From Opitutales bacterium (GTDB taxonomy: Bacteria > Verrucomicrobiota > Verrucomicrobiia > Opitutales > UBA953), in assembly GCA_017531845.1 (NCBI GenBank), contig JAFXKI010000003.1, positions 62,001-126,000 on the forward strand: 64,000 nucleotides of DNA, in the 5' to 3' direction. Below the pieces are notes generated by a model. It worked only from the letters and a program-made list of their open reading frames with translations. It was not told the origin of the DNA and searched no databases. Position numbers and translations under genes: made by a program. This document shows positions 50,049 through 60,520 of this stretch, piece by piece (the first letter of the stretch is position 1; the number at the start of each line of letters is the position of its first letter).

Positions 50049-51842
50049 TTATTTTTCCAAAACGGAAAATTCGGCACCGGCACCGTAAATCCCGCCGCTT
50101 TGCGAAGAAAGTGCACGAAAACGAATGAAGCGCGCCGCCACCGGAGCCGGGAAAATCACGCGCTTTTCTTCCTTATCAGCGGAGAAGTTGCCCGTCGCGA
50201 CAGCCGTTCCCCAGGTTTTCCCGTCGTTGCTGACGAAAATCTCGTAACCTTTGACGTCGCCGTTTGTGCTGTCCTGGCGCGGCAAGTAACTCACGCCCTT
50301 AATCGTTTTGACTTCGCCGATATCGAAATCGATTTCGTGCGGATAGTCCGCCTGTGTTACGGAATACGCCGTATGCCAAATCGTTGCGGGGTCGCCGTCA
50401 GTCAGGTTTGCTGCCGCTTCTGCTCCGCTGTTTTCCGAGCTGGCGTAAACAACTTGGGTGCGGACTTTTTCGATTTTCGGGAACGTCAATTCCGTTTTAA
50501 TGTCCGGCAAATCCTCAAAGCGCGCGGAAATCGTTCCGCCATCCTTAAGAGGAATCGTTCCCGTGTAAACCTGCTCGGGTGCACCGTTGACGGAAACGAG
50601 AATTTTTGCGTCCGCTTTTCTGGACGAAACGGAAACGACTCCGTTTTCGCTGCGCGTGACGGAAATCGGCACGGCACCGGACGGCGAAACATTTGCAGAA
50701 GAAACCAACTCATACGGACTTTCCACCGGGCGGATGATGAAGCCGAAATCCGTCGGAGCGGCAAAAACTTTGTCGCGTTTTTCCGTATCGGGACCGCAAC
50801 TTGCGCCTCCGAGCCCGCGCACGCCGACATCGAGATTGAGCGTCGTCGCCGTCGAATTGGCAACTTTGTCCTCGAGTTTAAACGGATTGGTCGCAAAAAG
50901 CAGGTCGAGTGCTTTTACCGGCAAGGCCTGAGCGGAAAACGTGCCGTCGCTTGCAACGAAGATTGCGCCCTGTCCCTTACCGTTTAAAAGCGAGCACCAA
51001 CGGACGTCTTCGTGATTCCCCATTTCCTGCGGCTTGGTGTAATTCGTCATTTGCTTGGCAACGCTCGTTCCGTGAATCGCGATAAACGCACCGGACTGAC
51101 GGTCGGCGTAGTTTTCCTGCGGACCGCGCCCGTAATAGACGAACGTGGAATAATCGGCGGGAACGTCCAACGTATAACCGAGACGAGGAAGATCGAAATT
51201 CGGTTTATTCGAGGTGATATTTGCGGCGAGCTCCACGGAACCGTCCGGGTAAACCGTCCAGATTTGCTGCGTTGTAAACGCTAAATCATCCTGACCCAGT
51301 TCGCGTCCGAGTTCGATTTTCATCGGAGTTCCGTTGGTGGCGCTTCCGTATTGAATCATCGGATCGCCTTTGAGTTCACCGGCATTTTTACCCTGCGAGC
51401 GCACGAGCACGGAAAGCGTAACCGTTCCGTCCGCATTTTTCACGAACGAAGGTTTTCCGAGAACCTCATGCTTCATGTCGAAAAGCCCTTGCTGAAACCA
51501 ATTGCGATACGCCCAGCCGTCGTTGTTCACGATGGCTCGAAACGCGTTCAGCTTCGGACCGTTCCCGTCAACGATGACGGATTTTCCGCCGTAGACGAGG
51601 CTTTCGAGCGTTCCCGTTTTTTTGGAAAAACGCGCTGCGAAATTCGTTCCCTGCACGATAAAGGAAGTTTCCGTTTCCGTCGCAGAAAGCGGAGCACTCA
51701 CCGACGGTTGCTGCTCGGCTTCGACTGCGGGAACGTCGGCAACAGCCGCCGCCTGCGGTTCCGCTTCGTTGCAACCCGTAAACGCTGCAAGCGCGAGCGC
51801 GGCAAGCATCGCGGGAACGCTGTATTTCAAATTTTTCTTCAT
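50049..51842 (-). CDS. Lipoprotein with beta-galactosidase small-chain domain and F5/8 type C domain
   Basis: A 597-residue exported lipoprotein. The signal peptide KYSVPAMLAALALAAFTGC ends in a lipobox. Residues about 60-340 are the beta-galactosidase small-chain (domain 5) fold: GTNFAARFSKKTGTLESLVYGG, LNAFRAIVNNDGWAYRNWFQQGL, FVYYGRGPQENYADRQSGAF and NHEDVRWCSLLNGKGQGA are signatures of the C-terminal part of LacZ. Residues about 450-597 form an F5/8 type C (discoidin) carbohydrate-binding domain (YASSENSGAEAAANLTDGDPATIWHTAYSV, VSYLPRQD, YEIFVSNDGKTWG, ARFIRFRA). It is 31 bases downstream of the gene for domains 1-4 and would complete a LacZ when assembled. The start is ATG 51842; a TTG at 51848 is open upstream. 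Confidence 0.9.
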   Translation of the reverse strand: MKKNLKYSVPAMLAALALAAFTGCNEAEPQAAAVADVPAVEAEQQPSVSAPLSATETETSFIVQGTNFAARFSKKTGTLESLVYGGKSVIVDGNGPKLNAFRAIVNNDGWAYRNWFQQGLFDMKHEVLGKPSFVKNADGTVTLSVLVRSQGKNAGELKGDPMIQYGSATNGTPMKIELGRELGQDDLAFTTQQIWTVYPDGSVELAANITSNKPNFDLPRLGYTLDVPADYSTFVYYGRGPQENYADRQSGAFIAIHGTSVAKQMTNYTKPQEMGNHEDVRWCSLLNGKGQGAIFVASDGTFSAQALPVKALDLLFATNPFKLEDKVANSTATTLNLDVGVRGLGGASCGPDTEKRDKVFAAPTDFGFIIRPVESPYELVSSANVSPSGAVPISVTRSENGVVSVSSRKADAKILVSVNGAPEQVYTGTIPLKDGGTISARFEDLPDIKTELTFPKIEKVRTQVVYASSENSGAEAAANLTDGDPATIWHTAYSVTQADYPHEIDFDIGEVKTIKGVSYLPRQDSTNGDVKGYEIFVSNDGKTWGTAVATGNFSADKEEKRVIFPAPVAARFIRFRALSSQSGGIYGAGAEFSVLEK

Positions 51843-51873
51843 AGTCAAAAAAATATCTCCGATTGAGGTTGGT

Positions 51874-54456
<2,583 letters not shown>

Positions 54457-54492
54457 CTACCATATTTTAGAACGTGTGTTTATTTTTTTTTC

Positions 54493-54507
54493 AACACATC
54501 AAGTGTT
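54493..54507 (-). promoter_or_regulatory. Dyad upstream of split lacZ operon, candidate operator 2
   Basis: AACAC-ATCAA-GTGTT, perfect 5-base arms. It contains the reverse complement of the AACACTTG found in the first dyad, 80 bases away. No matching regulator gene is in the window. Confidence 0.3.
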
Positions 54508-54543
54508 AGAGGTTAATAGAGAGAAATAAAGTCAATATGGCTG

Positions 54544-54581
54544 CCGCCGGAAAGCTCTTGGGGTTTTCCGGCGGTTTTTAT
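54544..54581 (+). terminator. Strong intrinsic terminator with no coding gene before it
   Basis: CCGCCGGAAA (54544-54553) pairs perfectly with TTTCCGGCGG (54565-54574) and is followed by TTTTT and a further T run. It points in the plus direction, while both neighbouring genes (lacZ and comM) are on the minus strand. It may end a short unannotated plus-strand RNA starting near 54470, or block antisense transcription into comM. Confidence 0.8.
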
Positions 54582-54590
54582 TCTTTTTTT

Positions 54591-56126
54591 TCAAAAGTAC
54601 TGTGTGTTGCGGTCAAGACTTCGATAATTGATGGCTTCGAGAAGCTGCGGTGTTTCGATGTTTTGCGTTCCCGCGAGGTCTGCGATTGTCCGTGCCACCT
54701 TTAAAATACGGTCGTAAGCGCGAGCGGAAAGCCCCAGTTTTTCCATGGCACGTTGTAAAACTAATCCCTGCTCGGGAGCCAGCGCACAAACGTCGCGCAG
54801 GTGCTTTGACGTCATTTGCGCATTGCTACGGAGCGGCGTTCCCGCGAAACGGCGTTTCTGGATTCTGCGGGCGGCGGAAATGCGTTCCCGCATCTCGGCT
54901 GAAGATTCCCCGGGAGCGGCGGTGCGTAATTCGTCTATCGAAAGCGCGGGAGCTTCCACGTGAATATCAATTCTGTCCAGCAATGGACCGGACAAACGGG
55001 AACGGTAACGCTGAATCTGCACGGGAGAGCATCGGCATTGGCGCGATTTATCGCCAAGGTAGCCGCAGGGACAAGGATTCATTGCCGCAACCAGCATAAA
55101 GCGGCTCGGCAAAGTGATTTTCCCCGCCGCGCGGGAAATGCTGACCTCGCCGTCCTCGAGCGGTTGGCGCATAACTTCCAATGCCGAACGTTTAAACTCG
55201 GGAAATTCGTCGAGGAAAAGCACTCCGTTGTGCGCGAGAGAAATTTCTCCGGGACCGGGAACGCTCCCGCCACCGATGAGCCCGACATCGGAAATCGTGT
55301 GGTGCGGGCACCGAAACGGACGCATGAAAAATCGGTTTTCGTCGGAAAGAGAAATTCCGGCGGCGGAATGAATGCCCAAAATTTCCAAAAATTCGTCTAT
55401 CGAGGGCTCCGGCAAAATCGTCGGAATGCGTTTTGCAATCATGCTTTTTCCGGAGCCGGGCGAGCCGATCATCAAAAGATTGTGCCCGCCGGCGACGGCG
55501 ACTTCCACCGCACGGCGCACCTGTGTTTGCCCCTTCACTTCGGAAAAATCGACGCCGAATGCGTTCCCGCGCATGCGAAACGGGCTTTTTTCCGATGAAA
55601 GCGGAGTGATTTCCAAATCTCCGTTGAGAAATTTTACGCACTCTGAAAGCGTTTCTACCGGGAAAACTTTTACGCCTTCGACTAACGCTGCTTCCTCGGC
55701 GGATTTTTTCGGCAAAATCAAATCCCGCCCTTCCCTGCGTGCAAGCAACGCCAGTGAAACGCCGCCGCGCACGGAGCGCACGTTCCCGTTCAGGCTAAGC
55801 TCGCCCGCAATGACAAAATTTTCCAACCGGGAAAAATCCATTTGCTTTGAACTCGCCAAAATAGACAACGCTATCGGCAAATCATAAATCGGACCTTCCT
55901 TGCGTATGTCTCCGGGAGCGAGATTGATAACCGTGCGCGTATCCGTCAGAGAAAATCCGCCGTTCATCAAAGCCGCCGTTACGCGCTCCGTGGATTCTTT
56001 GACCGCCGCATCCGGCAAGCCGACGACGCGCAACCCGGGATCGCCGAACAAGCCGGACTTCATTTCAACCTGCACGGGCAAAGCTTCAATACCGATAAGA
56101 GATCCGGAATAAACTATTACAAACAT
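54591..56126 (-). CDS. comM: ComM/YifB-type AAA+ helicase (Mg-chelatase-like)
   Basis: A 511-residue protein of the YifB/ComM family. The N-terminal Lon-like domain opens [23 protein letters not shown] and contains [18 protein letters not shown]. The AAA+ domain has Walker A GSPGSGKS (221-228), [10 protein letters not shown] as Walker B, and the zinc-type cysteines in [42 protein letters not shown]. In Vibrio cholerae ComM is a hexameric helicase promoting branch migration during natural transformation. This ties in with the uptake-sequence-like repeat in the window, although YifB also occurs in bacteria not known to be competent. ATG 56126 was chosen over an upstream open extension. Confidence 0.92.
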   Translation of the reverse strand: MFVIVYSGSLIGIEALPVQVEMKSGLFGDPGLRVVGLPDAAVKESTERVTAALMNGGFSLTDTRTVINLAPGDIRKEGPIYDLPIALSILASSKQMDFSRLENFVIAGELSLNGNVRSVRGGVSLALLARREGRDLILPKKSAEEAALVEGVKVFPVETLSECVKFLNGDLEITPLSSEKSPFRMRGNAFGVDFSEVKGQTQVRRAVEVAVAGGHNLLMIGSPGSGKSMIAKRIPTILPEPSIDEFLEILGIHSAAGISLSDENRFFMRPFRCPHHTISDVGLIGGGSVPGPGEISLAHNGVLFLDEFPEFKRSALEVMRQPLEDGEVSISRAAGKITLPSRFMLVAAMNPCPCGYLGDKSRQCRCSPVQIQRYRSRLSGPLLDRIDIHVEAPALSIDELRTAAPGESSAEMRERISAARRIQKRRFAGTPLRSNAQMTSKHLRDVCALAPEQGLVLQRAMEKLGLSARAYDRILKVARTIADLAGTQNIETPQLLEAINYRSLDRNTQYF

Positions 56127-56407
56127 TACGAAAATCGTAGAAATTGAAACAATTTTCGTCAAATTTCAATTTAACGAGCAGATACCGGAACTTCGGCAGA
56201 AGCTGAAACCTTAGAAATTTTCTCTTTCATCTTTCATATTACATAAGAGTAAAGCGCCCCCGCGAAGCCGATTGAAAATGTTTCAAATTCTCAGATCTTC
56301 GGCATTTAGCAAACACAACGCGTCTGCTACATTTCAACTTGCGGGAACGCCCGCAAAATCCATTTTTTCCTCGCAAAGAAAATACGGTGGCGGTAGCTTC
56401 GTGCGCC

Positions 56408-57577
56408 ATGTTTGATTCCCGAAAAAAATCTTCGCCCGACGGCAAAAATGCCGTTTCCGTCGAGTGTGAAGACGCTACGGGAACGCTCAAAGTCTGTCCT
56501 TTCGGAGTTTGGTCGATTGCGCAAGGGCTCCGCGGTACGCAGGATTTGGAAACCGCCGTTTCGGCACTTTCGGCAACGGAATCTCCGCGCCTGACTTTTG
56601 ATTGCTCCGGGCTTTCCGCGTATGATTCCGCCTTAATCTGCTTTTTGCTGAAATGTATTTATCTCTGTCGCGAAAAAAAAATTCCGGCGGATTTAAACTC
56701 GCTTCCGGAGGATATTCGTCGCCTTACGGAACTCGCGCTTTCTGCTACGCCGGAACAAGCGGTGTCGAAGGTAGTACCTGATTCCTCCGACATTTTTTAC
56801 CGCATCGGGAACGGCGTTACCCGTATTATCCGCGATGCTAAAAGCTATCTGGGATTTCTCGGCGAAACGGTTTGCGCATTCTTCCGCCTTTTTCGGGGAA
56901 AAGCGCGTTACCGCAAGCGAGACATTCTTTACTTCATTCAAAATTGCGGCTTTGAAGCCCTGCCCATCATTGCTCTGATTTCGTTTATTACGGGAATGAT
57001 TCTCGCTTACATCGGTGCGATGCAGCTCGGACAATTCGGCGCGATTATTTACGTCGTCAGCCTGATTGCGATTGCCATGTATCGCGAAATGGGCGTGATT
57101 ATGACAAGCGTTATTATGTGCGGAAGAACGGGATCGGCGTTCGCGGCGCAAATCGGAAGCATGCAGGCAAGCGAAGAAATTTCGGCGCTTCGCGTTCTCG
57201 GAATCAATCCGGTGGAATACCTCGTGCTCCCGCGCATGATCGCGCTTACGCTGATGATGCCGATTCTCACATTCTATTCGAATGCATTCGGCCTCGCGGG
57301 CGGATTTGCCGTCGTTTCCACAATGGGGGTTACGTTTGAACAATTTTGGCATCAAACCGTAATCACAATGAATTTGGAGCATCTTTTCTCCGGGCTGATA
57401 AAAAGTGTCTTCTTCGGTTGGCTCGTTGCCTGGGCCGGGTGTTACCGGGGAATGACGGCGGGAAAAAGCTCGCTCGATGTCGGTGCGGCAGCAACGTCCG
57501 CGGCGGTTTTGGGAATTACACTCATCGTTATCGGCGACGGAATTTTCGCCGTCGTTTTCAATATTTTGGGTTTTTAA
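56408..57577 (+). CDS. mlaE: MlaE-type lipid ABC permease with fused N-terminal STAS domain
   Basis: Membrane component of a lipid (Mla/MCE) transporter between inner and outer membranes. The protein is 389 residues; the C-terminal 250 residues are the permease, with GFEALPIIALISFITGMILAYIGAMQLGQFGA, MYREMGVIMTSVIMCGRTGSAFAAQIGSM and VLGINPVEYLVLPRMIALTLMMP. The N-terminal about 110 residues, including ATGTLKVCPFGVW and PRLTFDCSGLSAYDSALICFLLK, form an STAS domain like MlaB. So MlaB and MlaE are fused here. It is first in the operon mlaE-mlaF-mlaD-pqiC with short gaps (3, 25 and 30 bases). Confidence 0.92.
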   Translation: MFDSRKKSSPDGKNAVSVECEDATGTLKVCPFGVWSIAQGLRGTQDLETAVSALSATESPRLTFDCSGLSAYDSALICFLLKCIYLCREKKIPADLNSLPEDIRRLTELALSATPEQAVSKVVPDSSDIFYRIGNGVTRIIRDAKSYLGFLGETVCAFFRLFRGKARYRKRDILYFIQNCGFEALPIIALISFITGMILAYIGAMQLGQFGAIIYVVSLIAIAMYREMGVIMTSVIMCGRTGSAFAAQIGSMQASEEISALRVLGINPVEYLVLPRMIALTLMMPILTFYSNAFGLAGGFAVVSTMGVTFEQFWHQTVITMNLEHLFSGLIKSVFFGWLVAWAGCYRGMTAGKSSLDVGAAATSAAVLGITLIVIGDGIFAVVFNILGF

Positions 57578-57580
57578 AAA

Positions 57581-58348
57581 ATGACGACGGGAACGCAAAT
57601 GCCGATTATTGAGGTTCGCGATTTGGTTTTGGCATACGGAACGGAGCCGCCGATTATGCGCGATCTCAATTTTTCTGTTTTCCCCAAAGAAATCTTCGTC
57701 ATCATGGGCCGAAGCGGTTGCGGAAAATCCACTCTCTTGCGCCACTTAATCGGGCTTCAGCAAGCCCGCGCCGGGGAAATTTTTCTCTTCGGAAAAAATT
57801 TGCAAGCCGCCGACGAAGCTGGACGAAACGCACTCTTGCGAAGAATGGGCGTAATGTATCAGGGCGGCGCGCTTTGGTCTTCGATGACGGTTCTTGAGAA
57901 CGTGATGCTTCCCCTGGAGGAATACACTTCCCTGAACCTGCGGGAACGCAAGGAAGTCGCCAACTACAAGCTCGCGCTCGTCGGGCTGGAACACGCGGGC
58001 AACAAATATCCGTCCGAAATCTCGGGAGGTATGGCAAAACGCGCGTCCATCGCCCGCGCCATCGCCCTCGATCCGGAAATTTTATTTTTCGACGAACCCG
58101 GAGCCGGGCTCGACCCGATCGCGTCCAAAGAGCTCGACGATTTATTGCTCAATATCCGCGACGCGCTCGGCACCACCATGGTGATTGTTACACACGAGCT
58201 CGACAGTATTTTCTCCGTCGCCGACCGCGCCGTTTTTCTGGATACCCGAACGCGCACCGTCGGAGCCGTCGGCGCGCCGAAGGAACTCCGCACTTCAGCT
58301 GCACCGCACATTCGCTACTTCCTCACAAGAGCGGGAACGCTAAAATAA
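57581..58348 (+). CDS. mlaF: Lipid ABC transporter ATPase MlaF-like
   Basis: A 255-residue ABC ATPase: Walker A GRSGCGKSTLLRHL (about 43-56), Q-loop MYQGGALWSSMTV, signature SEISGGMAKRASIARAIAL, Walker B ILFFDEPGAGLDP and the switch histidine in VIVTHELDS. The GGAL Q-loop neighbourhood and SGGMAKR are specific for the Mla/MCE lineage. It energises lipid movement through the MlaE permease. It starts 3 bases after mlaE. A repeat copy lies near its stop at about 58331. Confidence 0.95.
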   Translation: MTTGTQMPIIEVRDLVLAYGTEPPIMRDLNFSVFPKEIFVIMGRSGCGKSTLLRHLIGLQQARAGEIFLFGKNLQAADEAGRNALLRRMGVMYQGGALWSSMTVLENVMLPLEEYTSLNLRERKEVANYKLALVGLEHAGNKYPSEISGGMAKRASIARAIALDPEILFFDEPGAGLDPIASKELDDLLLNIRDALGTTMVIVTHELDSIFSVADRAVFLDTRTRTVGAVGAPKELRTSAAPHIRYFLTRAGTLK

Positions 58349-58373
58349 ATATCATTTCACACGTTTTTAAAAA

Positions 58374-59369
58374 ATGAGTTACTCCGCTAATAAAACCGCC
58401 ATCGGAATATTTACCGTTGTTTTTTGTATTCTCCTGATTGTGAGTATTGTCTTTTTCGGAAAATATTCGTTCAACCGGAGTAAAACCGATTTCGTAATTT
58501 ATTTTGAAGATTCGCTGAACGGGCTCGACGTCGGCTCCGCCGTTAAGTTCAAGGGAGTCAAAGTCGGTAGCGTCAAAAATATCAAAATGCGCCTCTCCGG
58601 ACAACGCTCCGAGGATATTTCCGTTCCCGTCATTGTGGAAATCGACCACTCCAACCCGGATACGCCCGGTGAAAACCTCCAGCGGGAACGCCTTGAAGCG
58701 GCGATTTTGCAGGGATTACGGGCAAGACTCCAGCTCACCAGCATCGTTACCGGATTGCTCTATGTTGACTTGGACTTTATGCCGGGAACGCCGATTATCC
58801 TCCGCCACCCGAGCCAAAACTACGGTTTACCGGAAATTCCCGCCGTGCCTTCAAACACCTCGCAGATGATGAAAGCCGTATCGACTATTCTTCAGGATTT
58901 ATCCAATGCGAAATTCGCCGAACTCTCCGCCAAGCTCAATCAAACCGCAGAACAGATAAAATCCGGGATCGGCGAAATCGAATTTGCAAAAATCAACGCA
59001 AACCTCGTACGCCTGACCGAATCTGCCGCAAATCTGGTTGAAGCTCCGGAACTGAAAGAAGCACTCTCCAACGCAAATCGCCTCATCTGCGATATTGATC
59101 GGCTCTCCGCCGACATCGCGGCTCAGGTCGATCCCGTTGCGCAGGAAATTAAGCTCAGTCTCTCTGAGCTGCGCACCACGCTCACGGAAATCAATCTCGC
59201 CATTCAAAACGTCCAAAGTGCCGTTTCCCTGCGCCAAGGATCTATCGGGCAAGAATTCGGCGACGCACTCATTCAGATCAACGACGCGGCACGCGCCGTG
59301 CGCGCACTTGCAGATTTTTTACAAATCAAACTCGCCTCCGACACACCTTCGGAAAAAAATTCCCGATAA
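58374..59369 (+). CDS. mlaD: MCE-domain lipid-binding protein MlaD-like
   Basis: A 331-residue substrate-binding component. One N-terminal membrane helix (about 9-31, AIGIFTVVFCILLIVSIVFFGKYS) anchors it; the MCE domain follows (about 38-115: FVIYFEDSLNGLDVGSAVKFKGVKVGSVKNIKM). A later region has long coiled-coil-like helices (SQMMKAVSTILQDLSNAKFAELSAKLNQTAEQI ... NVQSAVS). The domain binds phospholipids and hands them to the permease. A single MCE domain, longer than E. coli MlaD (183). It precedes the PqiC-like lipoprotein gene. Confidence 0.92.
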   Translation: MSYSANKTAIGIFTVVFCILLIVSIVFFGKYSFNRSKTDFVIYFEDSLNGLDVGSAVKFKGVKVGSVKNIKMRLSGQRSEDISVPVIVEIDHSNPDTPGENLQRERLEAAILQGLRARLQLTSIVTGLLYVDLDFMPGTPIILRHPSQNYGLPEIPAVPSNTSQMMKAVSTILQDLSNAKFAELSAKLNQTAEQIKSGIGEIEFAKINANLVRLTESAANLVEAPELKEALSNANRLICDIDRLSADIAAQVDPVAQEIKLSLSELRTTLTEINLAIQNVQSAVSLRQGSIGQEFGDALIQINDAARAVRALADFLQIKLASDTPSEKNSR

Positions 59370-59399
59370 TTCCTCATGCGTTCGCGCCCGACATTTTTT

Positions 59400-59993
59400 A
59401 TGAAGCATAAAATTCTCATCGCCACGGCAGCCGTCCTCTGCTCCGCCCTGCTTTCCGCCTGCAATATCTCCGTGTTTCCGCCGGAATCCGACGCGCAGGC
59501 ACCGAAGCACTACGTTCTTTCCGACGAAACCGTTCCCGTCAGCAACGCTACGCTGCCGCAGATTCCCTTCGGTCGCATTTCGATTCCGTCCTATCTTGAT
59601 GTTCCGCAAATCGTTACACGCAACGGAAATCTTGTTTCGCGAAGCGAAAAAAACCGCTGGGGCGAGCCGCTCTCACGCGGAGTCGCGCGCAATCTCGCTC
59701 TACGCTGTGCCGCACATGCCGCCGCCGTGCACGAAAAAATCGCCTTAGGCGAAACGGAGCGCATCCAAGTCGTGTTTGAGCGCTTCGACGGTGAACTCAA
59801 CGGCAACGTGGAAATTTCCGCGCTCTACACGCTAATTCCCGGAAAGAACTCCGCCGCCGCGACTTCGCACATTTTCAAAACCACCGTTCCCGTCGAAGCA
59901 CCGAACGACTACGATGCCTACGTACGCACGCTGAGCCGGGCTCTCGACGCGCTCGCCGCCGAAATCGTGTCTTCCGCCCTGCTCAAAAATTAA
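59400..59993 (+). CDS. pqiC: PqiC-like (DUF330/ABC auxiliary) lipoprotein
   Basis: A 197-residue lipoprotein. ATG 59400 was chosen; ATG 59376, eight codons upstream, is also possible. The signal MKHKILIATAAVLCSALLSAC is followed by the DUF330 domain: PKHYVLSDE, IPFGRISIPSYLDVPQIVTRNGNLVSRSEKNRWGEPLSRGVARNLA is the family core. In E. coli, PqiC is the outer-membrane partner of the PqiAB MCE system. Located last in the mla operon, it is likely the outer-membrane receptor for this transporter, replacing MlaC/MlaA, which are not in the window. Confidence 0.88.
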   Translation: MKHKILIATAAVLCSALLSACNISVFPPESDAQAPKHYVLSDETVPVSNATLPQIPFGRISIPSYLDVPQIVTRNGNLVSRSEKNRWGEPLSRGVARNLALRCAAHAAAVHEKIALGETERIQVVFERFDGELNGNVEISALYTLIPGKNSAAATSHIFKTTVPVEAPNDYDAYVRTLSRALDALAAEIVSSALLKN

Positions 59994-60020
59994 CTCCTCC
60001 ACTCTTCCACTCCTCCACTT

Positions 60021-60503
60021 ATGATCCAACCCACACCGACCGACGACCCGAACACGCTTTACAGCACGGCAACAGGAGAAATCTGCCTCGACTTGCCCTC
60101 GCCCTACATTCCGCACAAGGAAACCGGGCTTTTGCACCTGCCGCGCTTTATCGCAAAAATTCGCAAACACCTCGCGGGAAAGCTCCCGAAGTCCTATCAG
60201 CGCAATTTCTGCAAAGGCTTTGACCGCTTTCTCTGCCTTCACCTCGGAATCGATCCGCAGAGCGTGGTCGAAGCCGTGCGCGAATACGGGGACGATCCCG
60301 CCAAGCTCGACGCGCGCCTGCTTGAAATTTTTCCGAAGGATTTACGCGTCGCTAAATGGAATCGCGAATGCGTCCAAAAAGGCATGAGTGAAATGGGACG
60401 CGAAGCGCTCAACGACGCCAAACGCAAAATGGACGCGCTTGATCGCACCGATATCATTTCCTTTGCGGACATGATTGACTTTGACGAACAACGCATCCCG
60501 TAA
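60021..60503 (+). CDS. DUF5069 domain protein
   Basis: A 160-residue soluble protein. It reads LPSPYIPHKETGLLHLPRFIAKIRKHLAGKLPKSYQRNFCKGFDRFLCLHLGI, the start of the DUF5069 family known to me from Verrucomicrobiota, followed by WNRECVQKGMSEMGREALNDAKRKMDAL. No catalytic motif is obvious and it has no signal or membrane helix. It lies 27 bases after pqiC and 17 before rseP on the same strand, so it may share the envelope operon. Function unknown. No repeat copy falls in it. Confidence 0.78.
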   Translation: MIQPTPTDDPNTLYSTATGEICLDLPSPYIPHKETGLLHLPRFIAKIRKHLAGKLPKSYQRNFCKGFDRFLCLHLGIDPQSVVEAVREYGDDPAKLDARLLEIFPKDLRVAKWNRECVQKGMSEMGREALNDAKRKMDALDRTDIISFADMIDFDEQRIP

Positions 60504-60520
60504 AAAAAGACACACGTTCC

